A program made the position numbers and the translations under genes. DNA of 64,000 nt from Pasteurellaceae bacterium Pebbles2. Lineage in GTDB: Bacteria > Pseudomonadota > Gammaproteobacteria > Enterobacterales > Pasteurellaceae. The DNA lies in NCBI GenBank assembly GCA_023101505.1, contig LVZA01000001.1, positions 1,612,001-1,676,000 of the forward strand, given 5' to 3'. The notes beneath the pieces were generated by a model. The model was given only the letters and a program-made list of their open reading frames with translations, did not search any database and was not told the origin of the DNA. Positions within the stretch are counted from its first letter, which is position 1; every line of letters starts with the position of its first letter. Below, piece by piece: positions 57,721 through 64,000 of the stretch.

Positions 57721-58302
57721 ATGAAAAATCACACCGCACTTTTAAATCAGTTGGCACAATACATCGCCCAACTTGAACAAGATTATTCGGCTTTAAAAGA
57801 AAAAACGCTCTACACCAAATTCGACCCAATGTTATTTAGCGAAAATTTCCAAGAAGTCAGTTTCTACTTGAACGAAATTCAGCAAACATTCACAATGCTT
57901 TCAAGCTATGCACCCGATGACATCTCCCAAATCGCATTTTTCAGTGAAAAGCTACAAACGCAATGTTTAGCCTTGCAAGATGCCGTAGCGATATTAAACA
58001 CACCAAGAACACCAAGAACACAAAGTGCGCAAGCACCACAATTAACTAAACGCCAACAATTACGCCAAGAGCTTGAAAAACTCCCGCCAAGAGAACGCTT
58101 AGCCAAATATTATGAAGCATTACAAGCCCTTAACGAAAAAATAAACGAGCAAAAAGACCAACTGAGCCTAGTACAAACGGCAGAACAAAAACAAACAATC
58201 CAAACCTTAATCACCCAAACCAAACAACGCCATCAACGCTGCTTAGATGCCATTGAAAATTTAGAGGAGTATTTGGAGTTTAAGGAAAATAACGGACAGT
58301 AA
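57721..58302 (+). CDS. priC: Primosomal replication protein N'' (PriC)
   Basis: Helps reload DnaB at stalled forks. The 193 residues are mostly helical: an N-terminal bundle (KTLYTKFDPMLFSENFQEVSFYLNEIQQTF, about 28-57) and the family's C-terminal LTKRQQLRQELEKLPPRERLAKYYEALQALNEKI (about 102-135) followed by a Gln-rich coil. The Thr-Ala-Leu-Leu at residues 5-8 is coded by a USS (57733-57741). It is convergent with roxA, separated by a shared terminator. Confidence 0.9.
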   Translation: MKNHTALLNQLAQYIAQLEQDYSALKEKTLYTKFDPMLFSENFQEVSFYLNEIQQTFTMLSSYAPDDISQIAFFSEKLQTQCLALQDAVAILNTPRTPRTQSAQAPQLTKRQQLRQELEKLPPRERLAKYYEALQALNEKINEQKDQLSLVQTAEQKQTIQTLITQTKQRHQRCLDAIENLEEYLEFKENNGQ

Positions 58303-58335
58303 AAATAAAACGGTCATATAGACCGTTTTATTTTT
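58301..58335. terminator. Bidirectional terminator between priC and roxA
   Basis: AAAAATAAAACGGTC (58301-58315) pairs perfectly with GACCGTTTTATTTTT (58321-58335), a 15-bp stem with a 5-base loop and T/A flanks on both sides, serving the two convergent genes. Confidence 0.92.
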
Positions 58336-58356
58336 GTAAACAATGGAATAGGGGAT

Positions 58357-59559
58357 TTATTCCATCACCACCCAGCCGTCATCTAGCCAGTTGCAGATTG
58401 TGTCGAGAAGTAAGTCCATTTCGATGGAGTCTTGAACTAGTGCTAATATTGTTGGGAGATCTAAGGTTTTGCCGTCGGCGAGGTGTTTTAAAATGGTTTT
58501 CTCGGCTTCGTTGAGTTCGTCTAGCCATTCGCCGTTGGCGTAAATTTGGAGTTGAGGCTGTTCTAGGTAGGCGAGTTTGCAGTTGTTATCTTGTGCAAGG
58601 GTTGCGCCGTCTTGAAGTGCGGTTAAAATTTCTTCAGGATCTGCCATTTCGTCTGAAAGCAACATTTCATAGCGACGTGATGTTACCGTGGCGGCGAGTG
58701 CCTGTTGGAACAGTTGGTCGAATGCTGGAGATTGAGTGAGTTTTTGCAAAAATTGTGCTTTGATCGCTTGAATTTCGGTTTGCCCTAATGCACCCGTTTT
58801 TTGTGGCGTTTGTGCTAGGCGTAAAGGCAAGTGGAATTCTGATAAGTCTAGGTCTGGATTTTGTTGGCAGAAACCTTTGCTAACATTGTCTAAAATATCG
58901 TTTAAATTTGGGTAACGCAAGCCAAAGGAAAAGGTGAGACAATCACTTTCTGCCACGCCGTAATGTGCCATTCGGGCTGGAATGTAAAGAATATCGCCAG
59001 GGTTCATCACTTCGTCGATAACTAATTCGCCCATATCGTCGAAAATGCGGATTGGTTGGTTTGGTTTGAATGCCGTGCTTGGGTCGCACCATTTGCCCAC
59101 TTGCCAGCGACGTTGTCCATAGCCTTGCACTAAAAATACGTCATATTCGTCATAGTGTTTGCCGACAGAGCCGCCTTGTGGGGCAAAAGACACCATAATG
59201 TCATCTCGCTGCCATTGTGGAATGAAGCCGAACGCATTCCAAAGCTCGCCTAATTCAGTGGACCATTGTTCTAAATTTTGCACTAATACCGACCAGCGTT
59301 CAGGCAGGTTTTCAAAATCTTCTGCACTTAACGGACTGTGGCTCACTTGCCAATTATCATCAGTGTAGGTTTTTACTAGGCGAGCGGTAGCATCTTCATT
59401 TTGTGCCAATTCGATAATATCTTCAGGCTCAAATTGCCCGATAATTTGGGGCAAGCCATTGCGAATAATTAGTGGTTTTTTCTGCCAATAATCACGCAAA
59501 AATTCTTCGGGGCTGATGTGCGTCGGCAGACAATAAGTAGTTTGAGATGAGTTAGTCAT
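58357..59559 (-). CDS. roxA: Ribosomal protein L16 arginine hydroxylase (RoxA/YcfD, JmjC)
   Basis: Fe(II)/2-oxoglutarate oxygenase that hydroxylates an Arg of ribosomal protein L16. The 400 residues have the JmjC core with iron ligands in GGSVGKHYDEYDVF (His and Asp of HxD, about 130-140) and the distal His in PARMAHYGVAESD (about 196), followed by dimerisation and winged-helix-like C-terminal regions. Length matches the family. It overlaps the rnfH end by eight bases, so the two are coupled. Confidence 0.92.
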   Translation of the reverse strand: MTNSSQTTYCLPTHISPEEFLRDYWQKKPLIIRNGLPQIIGQFEPEDIIELAQNEDATARLVKTYTDDNWQVSHSPLSAEDFENLPERWSVLVQNLEQWSTELGELWNAFGFIPQWQRDDIMVSFAPQGGSVGKHYDEYDVFLVQGYGQRRWQVGKWCDPSTAFKPNQPIRIFDDMGELVIDEVMNPGDILYIPARMAHYGVAESDCLTFSFGLRYPNLNDILDNVSKGFCQQNPDLDLSEFHLPLRLAQTPQKTGALGQTEIQAIKAQFLQKLTQSPAFDQLFQQALAATVTSRRYEMLLSDEMADPEEILTALQDGATLAQDNNCKLAYLEQPQLQIYANGEWLDELNEAEKTILKHLADGKTLDLPTILALVQDSIEMDLLLDTICNWLDDGWVVME

Positions 59560-59920
59560 TTGCTTGTTCCTTTTCAGTTTCTAGCGTGGCATTTTGGCGT
59601 TTTTGCGCCTTTTCTTGTTCTGCTTTTTCTTTTTGTTCTTGTGTTTGTTGAGCGGCACGTTTGCGGCGAATTTCTTTCGGATCAGCGAGTAAAGGGCGAT
59701 AAATTTCAATGCGGTCGCCGTGGTTTAAGCTGTCTGTAAGTTTTACTGGGCGACTGAAAACCCCGACCTTGTTTTCACGCAGATCAATTTCTGTATATTG
59801 TTGCAAAATGCCAGATTGCAAAATTGCCGCTTGCACCGTTGTCCCTGCTTCAACCTGCCATTTTTTCAGAAAATAGCCTGTGGGCAGGGCATACGCTAAT
59901 TCAATTTCGATTGTATCCAT
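59552..59920 (-). CDS. rnfH: RnfH-family ubiquitin-fold protein
   Basis: Small beta-grasp protein of 122 residues; RnfH proteins are of uncertain function, sometimes near rnf electron-transport genes. The family core is in TIEIELAYALPTGYFLKKWQVEAGTTVQAAI and GVFSRPVKLTDSLNHGDRIEIYRPLLADPKEIRRKRA. An extra charged tail (Gln/Glu/Lys, about 90-122) suggests a coiled coil. Here it is placed between glnE and roxA, without rnf genes. Confidence 0.85.
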   Translation of the reverse strand: MDTIEIELAYALPTGYFLKKWQVEAGTTVQAAILQSGILQQYTEIDLRENKVGVFSRPVKLTDSLNHGDRIEIYRPLLADPKEIRRKRAAQQTQEQKEKAEQEKAQKRQNATLETEKEQAND

Positions 59921-59931
59921 AGTTTTCGTAA

Positions 59932-62856
59932 TTAGTTAAAAAGTTGTCGCCAAATCTTGTCAATAAATGACCGCACTTCGTGGTATTCGTCTGCCGAGAT
60001 GACAGAGCCTAAACCAAGTAAATTCAAATGATGAATTCGGTTGCGCAGTTCGGTATAACAATATTTTAATTGCTCCGCATTATCTAGCGAAATGATATTA
60101 TTTGCCATCATTAGCTCAAAAATTCGCACATTATCCGACCAATAAGCCAAGTCAGGATTATCAGGCGCATTGGCAAGCACCAAATATTGCGCAATAAATT
60201 CAATATCAGTTATGCCGCCGTGATCGGTCTTAATATTGAATTGATCAGGCATTGTCGATGCCAAATGTTGATACATTTTATCACGCATTTCGCTCACGTC
60301 AGTTTTTAATTTTTGCTGATCTCGTGGGCTGGCTAAAATACGTTGACGCAGTTGATCGAATTGCTGGCGTAATTTTTCTTCGCCAAACACTGCTCGGGAG
60401 CGCACTAGGGCTTGATGTTCCCACGTCCACGCTTCTTGCTGTTGATATTGTTCAAATGCACTAAAAGAGTTGCATAAAAGCCCAGCATCTCCCGATGGGC
60501 GTAGGCGAAGATCTACCTCGTATAATACGCCTGCGCTGGTGTTCATACTGAAAATGCTGACGATTTTTTGGGCGAGCTTGAGATAAAATTGGAAATGGTC
60601 GATGCTTTTTTTGCCGCCGACAGTTTGCCCTTGCTCGCCGTCATAGAGAAAGACTAAATCTAAATCGGATTTATAACCCAATTCAATGCCACCTAATTTG
60701 CCGTAGCCAATTACCACAAAGCCTTTTTCATCAGGACTTAAATGGGCAGGCGTGCCAAAGCGTGCGCTCACTTGTTGCCACGCCAAATTTACCACTTGCT
60801 CAATAATGGCTTCGGCTAAATAAGTTAAATGGTCGCTCACTTTCATAATCGGCAATGCACCTAAAATATCCGCTGCAGCTACTCGGAGCAAGGTGGCTTG
60901 TTTGAATTGGCGCAAGCCGTCGATAAATTGTTCTTCATCATCAGGCGGTAAGCGTAGTAAATATTGGCGCAATTCCGTTGGATATTGCTCAAAGTGCGGT
61001 GGATTTTGCAGGCTTTTTTGATCGAGTAATTCATCAAGCAAAATCGGGTGGTGCGCCACTTGTTCCGCAATCATATTTGACTGCGAGCAAAGGGTGAATA
61101 GTTGAGTGAGTACTTGTGGATTTTCTAACAACAATTCTAAATACGTGGTGCGAGTCAGGATTTTTTTCACGATATTTAACATTCGTGGTAGCAACGTTAA
61201 ATAATCTGGGTGTGCAAAAATTTTGCTAAATAATTGCGGTAAAAGTTGATTTAAGGTGTCTTGCCCACGAGGTCCAATAGCACGATGTGTTAGCTCGTGG
61301 CGGAACTGAGCGAGAACGTTGGCAATTTCATTAAAATGCTCATCGGGAATATTATTTTCACGCAATAATGGCGCTAATTCGCTGTCATCAATATCGAGAA
61401 AATCTTGCCAATCATTTTCTTGTTGTGGCTCACTTGGATCTTTTTCTGCACCAATTAATTGATCAAAAACACACCGCACTTTTTGCTGATGTTGTTGCAA
61501 AATAGCATAAAAATCCGCCCAGTTTTGTATTGGGTAATTTTTATTAACAAGTTGATTTTGTTGATCTAATTGGGTGAAGTTTGTGCAAGCAAAGATTAAT
61601 CGTTGACGGTCAATTTCTTCTGTAGGTAAAAGTTGGGTTTGCTTGTCGTTAATGGCTTGTAGCACATTTTCCACTCGGCGCAAAAATAAATAGGCTTGGC
61701 GTAAATCATCACATTGTGTTGCACTGAGCAAGCCGAGTTTTTCGATTTCAGGCAATAATTTCAGTAATTCAGGTTGTTGCAAACGAATTTCTCGCCCACC
61801 ACGAATAAGTTGGAAAACTTGCACGATAAACTCAATTTCACGAATACCACCAGCGCCGAGTTTGATGTTATCCAGCAAGCCACGACGACGTACTTCACGT
61901 TCGATTTTGCTTTTCATTTCTCGCAAAGATTGAATAACGCTGAAATCAATGTAGCGACGATAGACAAAAGGGCGGAGTAGTTGGCGCAAAATATTTACGT
62001 TGGGGTCGTGCGGATCTGCGCCAAGAATGCGCCCTTTAATCATCGCATAACGCTCCCAATCTCGCCCTTGTTCCTGATAATAGCTTTCAATGGCGCTGAA
62101 GCTCAATGCCAATGCACCACTGTCGCCAAAAGGGCGTAGGCGCATATCTGTGCGGTAAACAAAACCGTCGGGGGTAAATTGGTCGAGGGCGTTAATCAAA
62201 CGTTGTCCAAGGCGAATGAAGAATTTTTGATTGTCCACTGAACGGCGAGCGTTCGTGCCTGTAATATCTGTTTCACCGTTGGCTGGGTAGGTGAAAATCA
62301 AATCAATGTCGGAGGAAAAATTGAGTTCAAAACCACCCAACTTGCCCATTCCCAAAATATAAAGTTGCTGTGCATTGCCTTGTTCATCGACTGGCACGCC
62401 CATTTCAAGGCAAGCTTGCTGATATAGCCAATCACGTGCGCCAATAATCAGGCTTTCGGCTAATTGAGAAAGGCGCACAAAAATTTGCTCCACCGAGCCG
62501 ATATTCAGGCTTTGGCAAATGCTTAATCTTGCCATTTCACGGTTACGGAATTGGCGCAAAGTGCGGTATAAATTTTCGTCATTTTTCACCGCACTTTGCG
62601 CTTTTTCATTCAATTCTGCATTAAGTTGTGCGGAATAATCTTCTCCCTTAGGCAAATCTAGCGTTTGTTGCACACATTGCAATAAAAAGTGCGGTTGTTT
62701 TTTAAAGACTTCTAGCACAAAGTCTGACATTGCAACGGCGGTGGCAAGTTGCTCAATTCGTTGCTGCATTTCAGGATTTGATGAATTCAATAATGCGCTA
62801 TTTTCATTTTGAATTAATTGAATAAGAAGTGATTTGTTTTGTTCAAAAGCTAACAT
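59932..62856 (-). CDS. glnE: Glutamine synthetase adenylyltransferase / deadenylase
   Basis: Adds or removes AMP on glutamine synthetase in response to glutamine and PII, so its partner GlnB at 19704-20042 is in the same window. The 974 residues have two nucleotidyltransferase domains, one with [19 protein letters not shown] (about 170-188) and one with [24 protein letters not shown] (about 700-723), each with a conserved Asp pair. The start has an AGGAA site. glnA is not seen here. It contains several USSs. Confidence 0.96.
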   Translation of the reverse strand: MLAFEQNKSLLIQLIQNENSALLNSSNPEMQQRIEQLATAVAMSDFVLEVFKKQPHFLLQCVQQTLDLPKGEDYSAQLNAELNEKAQSAVKNDENLYRTLRQFRNREMARLSICQSLNIGSVEQIFVRLSQLAESLIIGARDWLYQQACLEMGVPVDEQGNAQQLYILGMGKLGGFELNFSSDIDLIFTYPANGETDITGTNARRSVDNQKFFIRLGQRLINALDQFTPDGFVYRTDMRLRPFGDSGALALSFSAIESYYQEQGRDWERYAMIKGRILGADPHDPNVNILRQLLRPFVYRRYIDFSVIQSLREMKSKIEREVRRRGLLDNIKLGAGGIREIEFIVQVFQLIRGGREIRLQQPELLKLLPEIEKLGLLSATQCDDLRQAYLFLRRVENVLQAINDKQTQLLPTEEIDRQRLIFACTNFTQLDQQNQLVNKNYPIQNWADFYAILQQHQQKVRCVFDQLIGAEKDPSEPQQENDWQDFLDIDDSELAPLLRENNIPDEHFNEIANVLAQFRHELTHRAIGPRGQDTLNQLLPQLFSKIFAHPDYLTLLPRMLNIVKKILTRTTYLELLLENPQVLTQLFTLCSQSNMIAEQVAHHPILLDELLDQKSLQNPPHFEQYPTELRQYLLRLPPDDEEQFIDGLRQFKQATLLRVAAADILGALPIMKVSDHLTYLAEAIIEQVVNLAWQQVSARFGTPAHLSPDEKGFVVIGYGKLGGIELGYKSDLDLVFLYDGEQGQTVGGKKSIDHFQFYLKLAQKIVSIFSMNTSAGVLYEVDLRLRPSGDAGLLCNSFSAFEQYQQQEAWTWEHQALVRSRAVFGEEKLRQQFDQLRQRILASPRDQQKLKTDVSEMRDKMYQHLASTMPDQFNIKTDHGGITDIEFIAQYLVLANAPDNPDLAYWSDNVRIFELMMANNIISLDNAEQLKYCYTELRNRIHHLNLLGLGSVISADEYHEVRSFIDKIWRQLFN

Positions 62857-62927
62857 TCGATTGTTCCTAACGGGATTTTGTTTTTATTATCGACGAAATG
62901 AACAATATTTTGAAGTGTTTTAGACAA

Positions 62928-62953
62928 GAAAAAGGCTCAACAAAGGTTGAGCC
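62928..62953 (-). terminator. Terminator of the DUF5339-like gene
   Basis: GGCTCAAC and GTTGAGCC (62934-62953) form a perfect 8-bp stem with a 4-base loop. On the minus strand a T-run (62933-62929) follows, 23 bases after the gene's stop. Confidence 0.85.
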
Positions 62954-62976
62954 GAAAGGAATTATTTTATGCGAGG

Positions 62977-63300
62977 TTATTCTTGTGCGCCCTTATTTAA
63001 GGTATTTAACTTCGCTAAACCGTGGTCGCAGCTTTTAATTTGTGTAGCTACTTCCATTTCAAGAATTTGTTTTTTACTTTGGTTGAGTTTGTTTTGAATT
63101 TTGTTGAGCTGAGTGTGTGTGCCAGGTTGGCGTTTAGCTTCAGCGAGTAATTTGTCGGTTGCTTGGAATAGTTTTTCGCATTGGGCTGGAATTTTGTTAT
63201 TGATTGCTTTTTCCGCGGCAAAAGCAGGAAGACTTAATGAAAATGCGATGGTTAAATGTGCCAAAAGTGCGGTTAATTTTTTAATTGTTTTTGTTGTCAT
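62977..63300 (-). CDS. Small secreted protein, DUF5339-like
   Basis: A 107-residue precursor with a signal peptide (LTALLAHLTIAFSLSLPAFA, cut before AEKAINNK) and a mature helical domain with two Cys (AQCEKLF near residue 40 and KSCDHGL near 91) that could form a disulfide. It resembles DUF5339 proteins described in Pasteurellaceae, of unknown role. A USS (63265-63273) codes the Thr-Ala-Leu-Leu of the signal peptide. It is a single gene with its own terminator. Confidence 0.65.
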   Translation of the reverse strand: MTTKTIKKLTALLAHLTIAFSLSLPAFAAEKAINNKIPAQCEKLFQATDKLLAEAKRQPGTHTQLNKIQNKLNQSKKQILEMEVATQIKSCDHGLAKLNTLNKGAQE

Positions 63301-63811
63301 TTTAGGAACTCGCCTTTGTAAAATAGTCTAAAAAATAGACGGAAATGCCGTCAATTAATACGTTTTAATACGCTCAAATTTTGAGCCTTTATCATAGTTA
63401 AGCGAAACATATCAAAATAATAGGAGGTTGTCTAGCTTTTTTTGCATTTATTATTGGGTTTTATTTCGTGAAAAAACGGCGTTTATGGTTGCAAAAATGT
63501 TAATAAAATCTATAATTTGCGTTGGATCAAATTTTTGTAGTATCACAAATTTCATTTATTTTTGATTTAAGTTCGGAAATGTGATCTAGGTAACATTTTT
63601 TGCTATTTTTTATCCCTATAAAAAGTAGTAGAATAGTGCCGATCTTGGGTTATTTTGATAATGTCCTCTATTTTGATAGTGAACCTTGTGAAAATAATTT
63701 TAAAAAAGGTTACTTGTGATATTGAATGTCAGAAGTGAAATCAGGGTGATTACTTATTTTCCAGATAGTAATCGAAGATAATCTTGTAGCGTATTTACAA
63801 GGAGTTGTGAG
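63301..63811 (+). other. 511-bp intergenic region with cydA control signals
   Basis: No gene is supported here. The left part holds the promoter side of the minus-strand DUF5339-like gene. From 63,540 on it is AT-rich and carries the CRP-like site (63577-63598), -10-like elements, two direct repeats TATTTTGATA (63651-63660 and 63669-63678, 18 bases apart) and a small stem GATTACT/AGTAATC (63748-63773) in a long leader of about 170-180 bases before cydA. Confidence 0.6.
63577..63634 (+). promoter_or_regulatory. CRP-like site and promoter of cydA
   Basis: TGTGATCTAGGTAACA, with flanking AAA and TTT (63577-63598), matches the 22-base CRP consensus at 20 positions. If TATAAA (63617-63622) is the -10 and transcription starts near 63629, the site is centred at -41.5, a class II activator position. 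A second -10-like TAGAAT is at 63629-63634. Confidence 0.6.
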
Positions 63812-64000
63812 ATGTTAGACGTTGTTGAACTCTCTCGTTTGCAGTTTGCATTAACTGCGTTATATCACTTCTTGTTTGTTCCTTTAACATTAGGTCTTTC
63901 TTTTATTCTTGTAATTATGGAAACGACTTATGTGGTAACAGGCAAAGAAGTTTATAAAGATATGACAAAATTCTGGGGTAAGTTATTTGCAATTAACTTT
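63812..64000 (+). CDS. cydA: Cytochrome bd oxidase subunit I (3' end outside window)
   Basis: High-affinity quinol oxidase subunit with hemes b558, b595 and d. Only the first 63 residues are visible: [31 protein letters not shown], with the conserved heme-ligand His in [12 protein letters not shown] (His18 here) and the first membrane helices. An AAGGAG site (63799-63804) lies seven bases before the ATG. The gene runs off the window. Confidence 0.93.
   Translation, partial: MLDVVELSRLQFALTALYHFLFVPLTLGLSFILVIMETTYVVTGKEVYKDMTKFWGKLFAINF

Overview
The window is chromosomal DNA of a Pasteurellaceae bacterium of the Haemophilus/Aggregatibacter type. The strongest sign is the Hin-type DNA uptake signal sequence (USS, core AAGTGCGGT). 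I counted about 57 perfect copies by eye, many of them paired as inverted repeats that form terminators. Base composition is moderately AT-rich, and the core genes closely match gamma-proteobacterial families. I cannot name the species from the sequence alone.

Layout. 0-4.8 kb: the end of a surface-polysaccharide locus (WbaP-like initiating sugar transferase, rfbB), then pepB, ndk and metK. 4.9-16.7 kb: an envelope-biogenesis block (dxr, uppS, cdsA, rseP, bamA, skp, lpxD, fabZ, lpxA, lpxB, rnhB) covering isoprenoid carrier, phospholipid, outer-membrane protein and lipid A synthesis. 16.7-21.2 kb: a DASS/SLC13 transporter, mog, a YdcZ-type transporter, glnB and cysK. 21.3-25.4 kb (minus strand): lptC-lptA-lptB-ptsN-rapZ and the PLP-homeostasis gene yggS. 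25.4-33.3 kb: sodC, the threonine operon thrL-thrA-thrB-thrC with an attenuator, yffB, dapE and an M15 peptidase.

33.4-44.5 kb: an accessory island. A CdaR-type regulator precedes an eight-gene unit: a small DUF3311-like membrane protein, a sodium:solute symporter, an unrecognised protein, an acyl-CoA synthetase, a fused CoA-transferase, a FabG/PhaB-like reductase, a thiolase and a glycerate kinase. A decayed IS3-family element follows directly. The stretch is more AT-rich and has no perfect USS over about 11.4 kb, which points to horizontal acquisition. The enzymes together suggest uptake and breakdown of a short 3-hydroxy acid (3-hydroxybutyrate-like) to acetyl-CoA, a role inferred from family membership only.

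44.6-64 kb: core genes again. era-rnc-lepB-lepA, grcA (with two FNR-like boxes), raiA, exbB-exbD-tonB (with a Fur-like box) and mpl are on the minus strand. fbp, gloA, rnt, a NhaC-like antiporter and priC are on the plus strand. roxA, rnfH, glnE and a small secreted protein are on the minus strand. The start of cydA, preceded by a strong CRP-like site, ends the window.

Points most worth a second look: the hydroxy-acid island; a PtsN whose phospho-accepting histidine is replaced by arginine; a cluster of variant uptake signals (AACTGCGGT) between thrB and dapE; and a USS embedded in the thr leader peptide that can pair with the attenuator.
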